Assembly: GCF_002608565.1 (NCBI RefSeq)
Contig: NZ_LIXM01000003.1
Span: 124,001-188,000 of the forward strand
Length of the DNA: 64,000 nucleotides
Source of the DNA: Vibrio sp. PID17_43
GTDB lineage: Bacteria; Pseudomonadota; Gammaproteobacteria; Enterobacterales; Vibrionaceae
Direction of reading: 5' to 3'
Shown in pieces: positions 34,398 to 43,773 of this stretch (positions within the stretch are counted from its first letter, which is position 1; each line of letters starts with the position of its first letter). A program made the position numbers and the translations under genes. The notes beneath the pieces were generated by a model. That model had not been told where the DNA came from. It did no database searches and was given only the letters and a program-made list of their open reading frames with translations.

Positions 34398-35768
34398 ATG
34401 CTGTCGATTTTCGATATTTTTAAGGTTGGTGTAGGCCCATCCAGTTCACACACTAATGGTCCAATGCTTGCAGGTTACCATTTCACTCAACTACTGAGTG
34501 ACTCTATGTCGAAAGTACACAAGGTGCAAGTTGACCTTTATGGTTCTTTGTCACTGACCGGAAAAGGCCATCATACTAACCGTGCCGTTGTACTTGGCTT
34601 GATGGGAAATCGTCCTGATACCATCAAAATGTCGAGCGCCAAAAATGCACTGCAACATACTATTGAACATGGCACTCTATCGGTCTCAGGCGTCCATGTG
34701 ATCGCGTTCAACTATGCTCACGATATTGTCTTCCACAGCGATAATCTTCCCTTGCATGAGAACGGTATGATGATCACCGCATTTGATGCTGAAGGCGGAC
34801 AAGTGGCATTCGAAACTTACTACTCCATCGGCGGAGGCTTCATCGCTACCGCTGCAGAACTAGAACACGGCTGTAACGAAACGGAAGTGCAAGTCCCCTT
34901 CGCGTTCTCTTCTGCTGATGAAATGCTGGAAAAAGCTGAACAAAACGGTCTAAGCCTCGGTGGAATGATCCTTCAAAACGAACGCGCATTTCGTGAACAA
35001 GAAGACATTGACCAAAAAGCACAACAAATATGGAAAGTGATGTCACTTTGCATGCAACGAGGTTTCGATACCGAAGGAATTTTGGAAGGTGGGCTGAACG
35101 TCACTCGCCGAGCGCCAAATCTACTGAAGAAACTTGAAGCCAATGCGGCAATTGAAAATGATCCAATGGAGATCATGGATTGGATTAACTTGTTTGCTTT
35201 TGCTGTCAGTGAAGAGAATGCGGCAGGAGGACAAGTCGTGACCTCTCCAACCAATGGTGCTGCGGGTGTGATTCCCGCAGTACTGATGTACTACCATCGC
35301 TTCATCAAAGAACTCGACACTAAGCAACTTAAAGACTTTCTCGCTGTCGCTGGTGCGATTGGAATCTTATACAAAACGAATGCATCGATTTCGGGTGCAG
35401 AGGTTGGCTGTCAGGGTGAAGTTGGTGTCTCCTCTTCTATGGCCGCTGCGGGTTTAACGGCACTAAGAGGGGGCAGTAATGAACAAATCTGTATCGCCGC
35501 CGAAATCGCCATGGAACACTCATTGGGTATGACTTGTGACCCCATTGGGGGATTGGTTCAAGTGCCATGTATTGAACGAAACGCGATGGGGGCAATTAAA
35601 GCCATCAACGCCTCTCGCATGGCCTTAAAGCGCACCAGTAAATGCCTTATATCATTAGATAAAGTTATCGAAACTATGTATCAAACCGGTAAAGACATGA
35701 ACAAGAAATACCGTGAGACCTCATTAGGCGGATTAGCGTTGATTCATATGGCACCGCCTTGTGAATAA
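34398..35768 (+). CDS. sdaA: L-serine ammonia-lyase (iron-sulfur type)
   Basis: Encodes 456 residues from ATG 34398, preceded by AGGAAG. The start MLSIFDIFKVGVGPSSSHTNGPMLAG is typical. Both the beta domain and the catalytic alpha domain are present, with the three cluster-binding cysteines in GCQGEVG, MTCDPIGGLVQ and VPCIERNAMGA. It deaminates serine to pyruvate and ammonia using an oxygen-sensitive [4Fe-4S] cluster. A single monocistronic gene; whether it equals sdaA or sdaB by ancestry is not clear. Confidence 0.93.
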   Translation: MLSIFDIFKVGVGPSSSHTNGPMLAGYHFTQLLSDSMSKVHKVQVDLYGSLSLTGKGHHTNRAVVLGLMGNRPDTIKMSSAKNALQHTIEHGTLSVSGVHVIAFNYAHDIVFHSDNLPLHENGMMITAFDAEGGQVAFETYYSIGGGFIATAAELEHGCNETEVQVPFAFSSADEMLEKAEQNGLSLGGMILQNERAFREQEDIDQKAQQIWKVMSLCMQRGFDTEGILEGGLNVTRRAPNLLKKLEANAAIENDPMEIMDWINLFAFAVSEENAAGGQVVTSPTNGAAGVIPAVLMYYHRFIKELDTKQLKDFLAVAGAIGILYKTNASISGAEVGCQGEVGVSSSMAAAGLTALRGGSNEQICIAAEIAMEHSLGMTCDPIGGLVQVPCIERNAMGAIKAINASRMALKRTSKCLISLDKVIETMYQTGKDMNKKYRETSLGGLALIHMAPPCE

Positions 35769-35836
35769 CCTGCGCTTAGCGCCTTCAAATTCATGAAGAT
35801 CTTCCATGATTGGCGGAGAACGTTCCGCCAACCGCT

Positions 35837-36088
35837 TCAACTGGATGTAACCTTCCGATAGCCAGTGACAGACGCTGGCTCAGAACCGAGCTTTTCGTTC
35901 AAGCCTGTCGCAACATCGTTTGTATCCATACCATTGCTAACATCATCAAACATGTCTTCGAAACGTTGCACTTCTTCACCTAAAGAGCCAGTTGGTGCGA
36001 GCTGTTTCTCATCACCGGCCATCACATAAACGGTACCAACTCTAGCAAATAGATGCGTCGAATCGCTCACAGGTAGCACAGCCCGCAA
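35837..36088 (-). CDS. uncertain 83-codon frame downstream of the M14 gene
   Basis: A minus-strand frame that begins with a TTG (36088) or a GTG at 36079 and starts inside a hairpin (CACAGTCCGC / GCGGGCTGTG, 36071-36097). No ribosome site is seen. The predicted product has a mixed, protein-like composition (for example FARVGTVYVMAGDEKQL, then an acidic stretch FEDMFDDVSNGMDTNDVATG) but no recognised domain. It could be a real small gene following the carboxypeptidase gene or the end of a lost gene. Confidence 0.35.
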   Translation of the reverse strand: MRAVLPVSDSTHLFARVGTVYVMAGDEKQLAPTGSLGEEVQRFEDMFDDVSNGMDTNDVATGLNEKLGSEPASVTGYRKVTSS

Positions 36089-36112
36089 AAAGCGGACTGT
36101 GAATGTATGTGG

Positions 36113-37237
36113 TCAAATTTCGTCCGAAACGGCAAGCGTTGCCGTTAAGACATCCTGACCAAACAACACACTTCGCTCCGGCGACCAGCCATAAAGCGGA
36201 TCTGGGTAGTTGTTATTATCTTTAAATGGCATTTCAATCGTATAAGACAAGCACTTAAATTGCTCCGCAACCCAATTAGAGCCTACCGTTAAATTAGCTT
36301 TACCTGGCTCGTCTTTGTCATAACCAATTTTATCTTGGAATTCTGGCGTAATGGTTAAAAGCGCCTGCTTAAACATCGCCTCTAACTTAGCAAGGTTCTC
36401 ATCGTAGGATGGAATCCCCTCAGAGCCGGCAACAAAGTTGTATGGAATCGCTTCATCACCATGAATGTCCAAGAACATATCCACCCCTGTTGCTAACATT
36501 CGCTCACGTACTAGGAATACTTCCGGGCTTTTTTCCATAGATGGGGTTTGCCATTCACGGTTTAAATTCACACCGACTGCATTAGTGCGCAAGTGACCAC
36601 GAATACCGCCGTCTGGGTTCATATTTGGAACAACATACAACACTGCTTTTTCTAATAGCGCACGCGCAACGGCATCATTTTCATCAAGAAGGCGTTGAAT
36701 CATCCCTTCCATAAACCATTCAGCCATGGTTTCACCCGGGTGCTGACGGGCGATCATCCAAATTTTCTTTTTGCCCTCTTCTGGCTCACCAAAAGTCAAT
36801 AAACTCATGTCGTTGCCATCGATGGTGTGGCCTAACGTTTCTAACTGACAATGGTGAGCAGTTTGCGCCATGTGTAACAGGTCTAGGTGTCGATCGTACG
36901 TATAAGGTGCGAAGTAAGCAAAGTAGATAGAACGATGCTCAGGAATCACAGTAAAGGTCAGGGTATCCCCATCAAATTCAGTGGGAATACGGAACCATTC
37001 CTCACGGTCGTAAGACGCCACCACATCATAACCTTGCCAGCCCTCCGGGTAGGCTGATTTTGCCAAATCCAATAATTTAATCGTGTGCGATTGCTCGGCT
37101 TCTGTCTCTAGACGAAAGTGAAACCATTGGTAGAATTCTGACATGTTGTCATTCGGTATTTTTAGTCGGATGTTATTTTTGTCATCCGCGTTCACTACGT
37201 GAATACTGCCACTATCAAAATTGCTGAATACTTTCAT
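36113..37237 (-). CDS. M14-family zinc carboxypeptidase (Nna1/CCP-like)
   Basis: Encodes 374 residues. An N-terminal beta-sandwich (about 1-120, with VVASYDREEWFRIPTEFDG) precedes the M14 domain typical of cytosolic carboxypeptidases. The zinc ligands are in RQHPGETMAEW (H and E) and DIHGDEAIPYNF (H), and the catalytic glutamate is in SYTIEMPFKDNN. Bacterial members are cytoplasmic, without signal peptide, as here. The natural substrate is unknown. Confidence 0.88.
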   Translation of the reverse strand: MKVFSNFDSGSIHVVNADDKNNIRLKIPNDNMSEFYQWFHFRLETEAEQSHTIKLLDLAKSAYPEGWQGYDVVASYDREEWFRIPTEFDGDTLTFTVIPEHRSIYFAYFAPYTYDRHLDLLHMAQTAHHCQLETLGHTIDGNDMSLLTFGEPEEGKKKIWMIARQHPGETMAEWFMEGMIQRLLDENDAVARALLEKAVLYVVPNMNPDGGIRGHLRTNAVGVNLNREWQTPSMEKSPEVFLVRERMLATGVDMFLDIHGDEAIPYNFVAGSEGIPSYDENLAKLEAMFKQALLTITPEFQDKIGYDKDEPGKANLTVGSNWVAEQFKCLSYTIEMPFKDNNNYPDPLYGWSPERSVLFGQDVLTATLAVSDEI

Positions 37238-37471
37238 TATCTTTACTCACCTTTTGCATCTGAGTTTTAAACACTGAGGCTATCATAAAGGTAAAGTGCC
37301 CCCTATCACTTTCATCCTTTGATCTTGTATTTAAAGCCAAAACAATCAGTGTAGCCAAACTTTCCCAACTCGGTACTTAACACTTTATCGGTCATCTAAT
37401 TTTCAGCTCCATAAGAAAAAATATGAGCTAAGATTACCAAAGTATCTATTCAATCATAAGGATAACTAACG

Positions 37472-37783
37472 ATGCTTGTCACATTTAGCTGTAAATCCTA
37501 TTCAAACGTCATCATGTTCCACGATATAGCTTTACATATGCTTAAAATGATGGGGCATAGTACCGAGATCCCAGGTGCGATCCTCGCCGATGACGTGCCA
37601 GCGGCACTCAATAATTTAAAAATCGCGCTCGATAATGAAAGTGATTTGCCAGAAATAAAAAGCCTTTCAGATGACGAAGATATGACAGAGCATGCTGTTA
37701 GCTTAAAAAATAGGGCGCTTCCATTAATTGAACTTCTTACTGCAGCGTCACGAGAAAAAAATAACGTAATGTGGGATAATTAA
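37472..37783 (+). CDS. DUF1840 protein
   Basis: Encodes 103 residues; AAGGATAAC (37459-37467) precedes the ATG. The start MLVTFSCKSYSNVIMFHDIALHMLKMMGHSTEIPGAI and the later LPLIELLTAASREKNNVMWD match DUF1840, a cytoplasmic family of unknown function found in proteobacteria. The gene stands alone. Confidence 0.85.
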   Translation: MLVTFSCKSYSNVIMFHDIALHMLKMMGHSTEIPGAILADDVPAALNNLKIALDNESDLPEIKSLSDDEDMTEHAVSLKNRALPLIELLTAASREKNNVMWDN

Positions 37784-37833
37784 TAGCAAAGCGTAATAAC
37801 CACCAACTCGTAAGTTCCTCGTAGAAAATAAAT

Positions 37834-37856
37834 ATAATGGGGGGAACCCCCATTAT
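37834..37856. terminator. hairpin, probable bidirectional terminator
   Basis: A perfect 10-bp stem ATAATGGGGG / CCCCCATTAT with a three-base loop, 50 bases after the DUF1840 stop; a weak T run follows. It could also serve the minus-strand pseudogene. Confidence 0.6.
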
Positions 37857-37902
37857 TCAATATCAATAAGTCGCTACTTAAAAAATAAATTTATAATAAA
37901 AC

Positions 37903-38255
37903 CTAACGACACCTAAGTTCACGAATAGGATATTCATATTTAACTTTTAATACTGATTGATAGACTTTTTCGCCATAATACTGAGGAAACTCATCCACCG
38001 TTACTTTCGTATTAGTAATAGAAAATGATTTTCGGTCAACATTACCATAACTATTGACAAACTCTTTCCGACGTGGACTTGAAGCCATTCTCTGTTAGTC
38101 TTTAATCATATCAAATCCTATCTCGTATGCTGCTTGTTTTCTATCAACAACATCCCCACTTATGGTCTCAGTATTACCCGCCCAAAAGAAACCACCTACG
38201 TGCCCGGTGCCACTGTCAAGGTGACAAGGCTTGCTAGAGTGATTATACGTTTCAT
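37903..38255 (-). pseudogene. degraded exported protein gene (frameshift plus nonsense codon)
   Basis: Reading the minus strand from ATG 38255 gives a signal-peptide-like start MKRIITLASLVTLTVAPGT and then a stop. In the next frame, the text GGFFWAGNTETISGDVVDRK continues with a TAA after GFDMIKD, and then, in that same frame, QRMASSPRRKEFVNSYGNV and a further forty residues ending CR at 37903. One lost base near TAG/GTACGT and one C-to-T change (CAA to TAA) would restore a single protein of about 115 residues with an exported N-terminus. Thus the 61-codon frame at 37903-38088 is only the last part. The family is not recognised. Confidence 0.6.
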
Positions 38256-38563
38256 AATGTGCTCTTTACTTACATTAAACTTCGAGCTTATAAATACTCG
38301 AACAATAGAGAGCATTAATAAAGACCAGAAATTACTTCGGAACATTAAAAAATTTTATTAGTCATTATTTAATAGATATATTTGGCTATAAATATATCCA
38401 ATACAAATTTTAGACTAAATCGATAGTTAGCTGATAGCTATTGCCTCTATCCTAACAAGTGTTTTCATTAGCCAGTTTAAAGTTAAGTTAAAATGGTTCC
38501 TCTATATATCAATAGTTGCAAGACACCAAACTCATAATAAAAATAAACGCCCCAACAGATCCT
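38256..38563. other. AT-rich gene-free stretch
   Basis: Upstream of the pseudogene; low GC, no frame with coding character. The 75-codon plus-strand frame at 38134-38361 is antisense to the pseudogene and rejected. Nothing else was recognised. Confidence 0.5.
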
Positions 38564-38727
38564 ATACCCAAGTGACGTCAAGAGGTAGCATTCAGAGCGT
38601 GGTCACTGATTCAAGTTCAAGGGAAACAGCACAGAGTAATAGTTGGCTCTTCCAAGTTGCTTGACGATATTGTTTATTTAACAAAGAAAGTGCTTCAGTG
38701 ACACGCTCCCAAACGGTAAATGCGCTA
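38564..38727. repeat. likely remnant of a dispersed Vibrio repeat
   Basis: Begins with ATACCCAAGTGACGTCAAG, similar to the motif at 11971. A minus-strand frame (38792-38592) reads across it and overlaps the gntR end; its product has a stretch WERVTEALSLLNKQYRQATW that does not fit the regulator. General familiarity suggests such sequences recur between Vibrio genes, but the copy number in this genome cannot be counted here. Confidence 0.35.
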
Positions 38728-39432
38728 CTATTGAGTAAACGCTGTAACAGACTCAATACTGATGGCATCATGTCGCCAATATTCGATATCACAGCTTATC
38801 TGCTCACCATGTTGATTGTAATTGATGCGTTCAATTACCATCGCAGGAGTGCCAGAGGTGGCGCGAAGTGCTTGAGCCATTTCCCCCATTAACGTACTCG
38901 TAGAAATCCGATAACGAGTGCTTTGATACACGACACTAAAGTGTTCACGGCAAATATCTGTTAACGAGCCAGTGAGTTCGAAATCCAATAGGTTTGGAAA
39001 AATATCTGGACGAACGTAATTCGTCACGTATACCACTGGTCGCTCATCCAGATAACGTACGCGATCAATACGATAGACATCAGAAAACGGTTGCAAGTCC
39101 AATAAGCGTGTCGCTTGCTTATTCGCTAACGTACTTTTCGCCGCGACTAATTGTGTTTTTGGTATGCGGTTTTGTGCCTTAGCCATAGCCTGAAAGTTGA
39201 GCGTTTGTGTTAGATCGTAACGCAATGGCTCTGGCGCGATAAACCAACCTCGGCGATCTTCACGATAGATCCGGCCTTCGACTTCCAGTAACGACAATGC
39301 TTCACGTAAAGTGACACGTGTAGTGTTGAAGGACTCGGCTAATTTTCGCTCCGCAGGTAACTTTTGTCGAGGGGAGAGCGTGCCCGCTTCTATCTGTTCA
39401 ACAATTGAATCTTTAATTTTTACGTACTGCAC
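38728..39432 (-). CDS. GntR-family regulator, HutC/UTRA type
   Basis: Encodes 234 residues. N-terminal winged helix (about 1-70) with LPAERKLAESFNTTRVTLREALSLLEVEGRIYREDRRGWFI, matching GntR recognition helices; C-terminal UTRA domain (about 90-228) that binds a small ligand. The UTRA regulators respond to metabolites such as amino acids or phosphonates; the ligand is unknown and the neighbours do not suggest a pathway. GGAG lies just before the start. The 3' end abuts a repeat-like sequence. Confidence 0.88.
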   Translation of the reverse strand: MQYVKIKDSIVEQIEAGTLSPRQKLPAERKLAESFNTTRVTLREALSLLEVEGRIYREDRRGWFIAPEPLRYDLTQTLNFQAMAKAQNRIPKTQLVAAKSTLANKQATRLLDLQPFSDVYRIDRVRYLDERPVVYVTNYVRPDIFPNLLDFELTGSLTDICREHFSVVYQSTRYRISTSTLMGEMAQALRATSGTPAMVIERINYNQHGEQISCDIEYWRHDAISIESVTAFTQ

Positions 39433-39610
39433 GAGGAGTCCTTCTCTGTTGCGACAATATCATATGTCTCACTAGCGTTACCGTTTCTACACCCTTTTGA
39501 CTGGTAATTTCAATCAATATCTACGTTAGAGTTCTGCCAAGCATACCTAACTAGAAGAATACTACCGCAGAAATCGCCATCTATGCATCACCAAATAGGT
39601 GCATGACAGC

Positions 39611-39637
39611 ACCCCACTTCACACTGGGGCGTTTTTT
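39611..39637 (+). terminator. orphan terminator between gntR and the MscK-like gene
   Basis: CCCCA / TGGGG with a loop of eight, then CG and TTTTTT. No plus-strand gene lies upstream within 180 bases, so it may end a short RNA starting in the gntR-mscK gap or act as an attenuator. Confidence 0.6.
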
Positions 39638-39720
39638 GTTTTAGGGTACGGAAAACAGGCGACCATCTAAACTAGCGTATACACTTATTTTTACGAGATT
39701 AGAGCAAGTTGAGGTAGAGT

Positions 39721-42700
39721 TTGAAGATACGGTTAAACAGTGGATTACATAAGATTTATGTGGGGTTCTTCGCCTTTGTATTCTTGGTCACATCTGCGTT
39801 CGTTACTGCCCAAAATTTACCAAAAACTGATTTTTTGAAAAGTGAAATCACACGACTCAATAATGAATCTCCCAAAGACAAAACCAAGATCGCACAATAC
39901 GAAACCCTTTTGAAAGAAATCAATGAATTTGCGACACAGCAGTCATTAACCAAAAACTATCAAAATGTTATCCATCAATTCCCAACGCAAGAAAAACAAC
40001 TTCAAGAGCAAATCGCTCAAGCAAACTCATTAGACATATTTAACACAACGGAAACGACAAATTACAATGATCTCTCACAGTCAATTTCATCGCTTCAAGC
40101 CGCCATCAATCAATGGCAGATTACGTTGCGCTCCAATGCACAAAACCTAACACAACTTACCGAAGATCGAAAAACACTGCCCGTTTCGCTCGCCAAACTC
40201 AATCAAGAGATAGACAAAGCAACTTTTGCCAAAACAGATAAAGATACCATCATCAAATCTTCATCACATTCTCAAGTCGACCAATGGCTTACAGCGACAC
40301 GTTTACAAGGATTGAAGTTAAAACAAGAAGCCACATCTATGGCTTTACAAAGCTTGGATGAACGCTTTGAATTACTTCAACTCGAACAGAAACTGCTCGA
40401 AAAAAAACTAGAATTAGCTTCACCCGTTTTAGAAAAGCTGCAAAATAATCTGACAAAATTGGAGCAAGCCTCGGTTAAAGTATTAATCGCTGAAGCAAAA
40501 GCAAGCGCAGAGAGGATCGTCGGTCCATCAAAAAAAATACAACAAGATATTGATCAATTACGTCAGCATGCAGACGAGCTGGAAAGTGTATTAGTTGATA
40601 TCGATGACACTCGAGTGTCCACCCAACAATACCAATTGAAGCTACACAACTTATCCGAAGAGCAAAGCTTGGTGAGAGAAAACCTAGCTTGGTTAAAAAA
40701 CAGCCCTGCCTTTGGCACCTCTCTTCGCGTTCAATTAGAAAGGCTCCCCAAAAAGGTGGAAGACAGGGTGATCCCTGATAAGATCGCACATGCTCATATT
40801 CGAAAATATGAACTCACCCAGTTATTAGACAAAGAAAGTAGTGTGCCTACACAAGAGAACGATGATACGTCTTTAAAACCGACAGAACGTATAAATAATC
40901 TTTCTAAACAAATACTTGAAAAGCTTATTGACGACTATGAGAAATTGATTATTGCACTAAGCAAACTGCAGGTAAGTATTAATCAATACGCATTAGAGGT
41001 TAAAAATGCGCGTAATTTCCTGAAAGAGCAACAACTCTGGGCACGAAGCAATCCACCTTTGTGGCAAAACATGGCTCATTTTGACCCTAAGGTGTGGTTT
41101 GGAACTTCACATCCTATTTCATCCATGTCGAAACGCTTAAATCATTCTTCATTACTGTTTGTAAGCATACTTATGCCTACTTACACCTTAATTCTGTTTT
41201 ATCTCCGTCGTAAGTCCGATGCTTACTCCATAAGTTTGAGTGCTCAATATAAAAAAGTATACGGTCACCCTGTAAAGGACCGATTTCAAAACAGTGTCTC
41301 CCTATTACTATTGGTGATATGCCGTGCTTTCATTCTACCAATATGGTTTGCCTGTACTGCCATGATGTTATATTGGGTCTGGCCTTCTCCGAATTTTAAC
41401 GACTCAAAAATACTAATCATGGCAAGCGCCTTTGCTCTGTTTGCCTTAGAGCTCATTCATGGGATGAGCGAAAAAAATGGGTTGTTAGAGGTTCATCTCA
41501 AGTGGCCAAGTCAGGTCTGTACTTTTCTTAATGTTAAGAGTAACCAACTCTGCATACCTATCACTGCCTTTTTACTCATCATCACTTTCGCCGAAGTTGT
41601 CGCAAACAATGAACAAGCCGAAGTTTCAAGGCTATTATTTTTAATTTTGATAACAATAATGACCTTCGTTTATTTTGGGTTACTTAAGTCTGATCGGATT
41701 TCGTTGGTACTTCCTGCTCCACTTCATCAAGGGGTGGGGTTCTTCTTACTGAAGGGCATTATTTTGGGTTCATTTATTGCCATCATCATATTGAGTGTGA
41801 TGGGGCTTTCTGTTGCATCTCGGATGTTCCTGGTCTATCAACAGATGACCATTTTCTTGCTGCTAGGTGGGTTATTTATCTATCAGCTAGGAGAACGCTG
41901 GCTTAAACTTGAATATCGGCAACTAAATTATCAACGTTTACTCGCACGACGTGAAGAGTTAGTTGCACACCTGCAAGAACAAGAGGAAGAGTCCAAGGAA
42001 ATAGCTCGGCTAAAAGAAAACTTACCAGACGTTGACGCTCAGGGCTTGGATAGCGAAGAAATAAATGAACAATCGACCACACTATTGAAAGGATTGTCTT
42101 TAATCGTTTTAGTCATCGCGCTGCTTACACTCTGGTCTAGTGCTTTAGAAATGACCCGTTGGCTCGATAAAGTTATCGTATGGCAAGTCAGCGAAGTGAT
42201 CAGCGGCAGTTCAACATTGGTTGACGTGACACTTCAATCGCTCATTTTAGCCGTTATCACACTCATAGTGACCTTCGTTGCTATCCGCAACTTACCTGGT
42301 ATTTTGGAATTGTTAGTGTTGCGAAAGTTAGAGCTTGGTCCTGGTACGGGATACGCGATAACGACCCTACTACGCTATTTAATTTTAATGGTTGGTGTCA
42401 TGTTCGCGTTTTCTACTCTCGGTTTTCAATGGTCAAGATTGCAGTGGCTGGTCGCGGCCTTTGGTGTCGGCCTCGGTTTTGGCTTGCAAGAGATTTTCGC
42501 TAACTTTATTTCTGGTTTGATTTTATTATTTGAGCGTCCAATCCGCATTGGGGACATCGTAACTATTAATGATCTCTCCGGTACGGTTAGTAAAATCCAG
42601 ACACGAGCAACGACCATTATTGATTGGGACAATAAAGAAATCGTCGTACCCAACAAAACGTTTATTACTGAAAAACTGATAAACTGGTCACTCAGTGATT

Positions 42701-43035
42701 CCATTACACGAATTGTGATACCGATTGGCGTGGCATACGGCTCCGACATCGAAAAAGTAGAGCAGCTGCTCTATGATGTCGCCAAAGAGCATTCTATTGT
42801 GCTTGACGACCCCGAACCTTCAGTATTTTTCTTATCCTTTGGAGCAAGCAGTTTGGACTTTGAATTACGTGTGTATATAAACTCAATTGATCATCGCTTG
42901 CCAACCTTGCATATCATTAACTCAAAAATTGACAAACTGTTTAAACAACATGGTATCGAAATTTCTTTCCCGCAGATGGATGTTCACGTACGTGACTGGC
43001 CAAGTAATGGAGATCGACCTCAAGCAAACCCTTAA
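39721..43035 (+). CDS. mscK: MscK-like mechanosensitive channel (MscS family, large)
   Basis: Encodes 1104 residues from a TTG start; GAGG at 39711-39714 is well placed, and the product then begins with a signal peptide (cleaved around SAFVTAQ). A periplasmic coiled-coil-rich region (about 30-470) has many Gln/Lys/Glu heptads, followed by some eleven membrane helices and the MscS pore domain (about 870-1080) with the pore-lining segment VAAFGVGLGFGLQEIFANFISG and the cytoplasmic motif IRIGDIVTINDLSGTVSKIQTRAT. It releases solutes during osmotic down-shock. The architecture is that of KefA/MscK. Symbol used by similarity of architecture. Confidence 0.85.
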   Translation: MKIRLNSGLHKIYVGFFAFVFLVTSAFVTAQNLPKTDFLKSEITRLNNESPKDKTKIAQYETLLKEINEFATQQSLTKNYQNVIHQFPTQEKQLQEQIAQANSLDIFNTTETTNYNDLSQSISSLQAAINQWQITLRSNAQNLTQLTEDRKTLPVSLAKLNQEIDKATFAKTDKDTIIKSSSHSQVDQWLTATRLQGLKLKQEATSMALQSLDERFELLQLEQKLLEKKLELASPVLEKLQNNLTKLEQASVKVLIAEAKASAERIVGPSKKIQQDIDQLRQHADELESVLVDIDDTRVSTQQYQLKLHNLSEEQSLVRENLAWLKNSPAFGTSLRVQLERLPKKVEDRVIPDKIAHAHIRKYELTQLLDKESSVPTQENDDTSLKPTERINNLSKQILEKLIDDYEKLIIALSKLQVSINQYALEVKNARNFLKEQQLWARSNPPLWQNMAHFDPKVWFGTSHPISSMSKRLNHSSLLFVSILMPTYTLILFYLRRKSDAYSISLSAQYKKVYGHPVKDRFQNSVSLLLLVICRAFILPIWFACTAMMLYWVWPSPNFNDSKILIMASAFALFALELIHGMSEKNGLLEVHLKWPSQVCTFLNVKSNQLCIPITAFLLIITFAEVVANNEQAEVSRLLFLILITIMTFVYFGLLKSDRISLVLPAPLHQGVGFFLLKGIILGSFIAIIILSVMGLSVASRMFLVYQQMTIFLLLGGLFIYQLGERWLKLEYRQLNYQRLLARREELVAHLQEQEEESKEIARLKENLPDVDAQGLDSEEINEQSTTLLKGLSLIVLVIALLTLWSSALEMTRWLDKVIVWQVSEVISGSSTLVDVTLQSLILAVITLIVTFVAIRNLPGILELLVLRKLELGPGTGYAITTLLRYLILMVGVMFAFSTLGFQWSRLQWLVAAFGVGLGFGLQEIFANFISGLILLFERPIRIGDIVTINDLSGTVSKIQTRATTIIDWDNKEIVVPNKTFITEKLINWSLSDSITRIVIPIGVAYGSDIEKVEQLLYDVAKEHSIVLDDPEPSVFFLSFGASSLDFELRVYINSIDHRLPTLHIINSKIDKLFKQHGIEISFPQMDVHVRDWPSNGDRPQANP

Positions 43036-43044
43036 CCGGCAAAA

Positions 43045-43584
43045 CTACACCATCCCCTTAAGCTTAGCCAAACCGTAAGCTGCGACGGTAACGCAATCCT
43101 TGATTTCAGCGTCGATCATCATCTGTTCGAACGTCGCTATAGAAAAAGCACGAGTGATGAGATCCTCTTCTTCTGCATCAAGGTGGTTACCGACTTCACA
43201 CAAGTCACTGGCAACATAGACATGACAGGTCTGATTCAAAAATCCATACGCGATAAACTGAGGACCAACATACTCCATCGTCCCCGCTTGTAGCCCTGTC
43301 TCTTCGCGCAGCTCGCCTTTCGCTAATTCTAAATGGTTAGCATCTGGGTTTGACTCCCATGCACCTTGAGGAATTTCCCAGCAACGTTGACCAATGGTGT
43401 AACGATATTGCTGAACTAAGTGGATCTCCCCATAGTCGATTGCCAGAATCGCGACGCAGTCTGGTTTATCCACCACCCCATAAATCCCTTCGGCTCCGCT
43501 CGGGCGTAAAATTTTATCTTCTCGCACCGTCATCCACTTATTTTGATACACCACTTTACTATCGAGCTGTTTAATGTCTGCCAT
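43045..43584 (-). CDS. NUDIX hydrolase, ADP-ribose pyrophosphatase-like
   Basis: Encodes 179 residues. Nudix box in a longer form: GAWESNPDANHLELAKGELREETGL, where REETGL carries the metal ligands and the first glutamate lies further on. QQYRYTIGQRCWEIPQG upstream is typical for NudF/ADP-ribose pyrophosphatases. Convergent with mscK, with nine bases between stops. Confidence 0.85.
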   Translation of the reverse strand: MADIKQLDSKVVYQNKWMTVREDKILRPSGAEGIYGVVDKPDCVAILAIDYGEIHLVQQYRYTIGQRCWEIPQGAWESNPDANHLELAKGELREETGLQAGTMEYVGPQFIAYGFLNQTCHVYVASDLCEVGNHLDAEEEDLITRAFSIATFEQMMIDAEIKDCVTVAAYGLAKLKGMV

Positions 43585-43773
43585 GATGATTCCTTCCCAT
43601 AATGAAACTCCATTCTAACGCGGTTTGCGCCGGCATTTATAGACGGCCTACTGTCTTTCATTTGAGCACATGGCGCAAAATGGCAAGTTTTAGGTCAAAT
43701 GAATTTCTATAGTTATTCCATCAGCGCAAGGCAAGACTTTGCAAACTTGTTCACTATTTGATTGAGGGTTCTT

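Noticed and set aside
38134..38361. 75-codon plus-strand frame
   Set aside because: Lies antisense to the degraded exported-protein gene, no ribosome site.
38592..38792. 66-codon minus-strand frame overlapping the gntR end
   Set aside because: Overlaps a confident gene in another frame and lies in repeat-like sequence; treated as part of the repeat.
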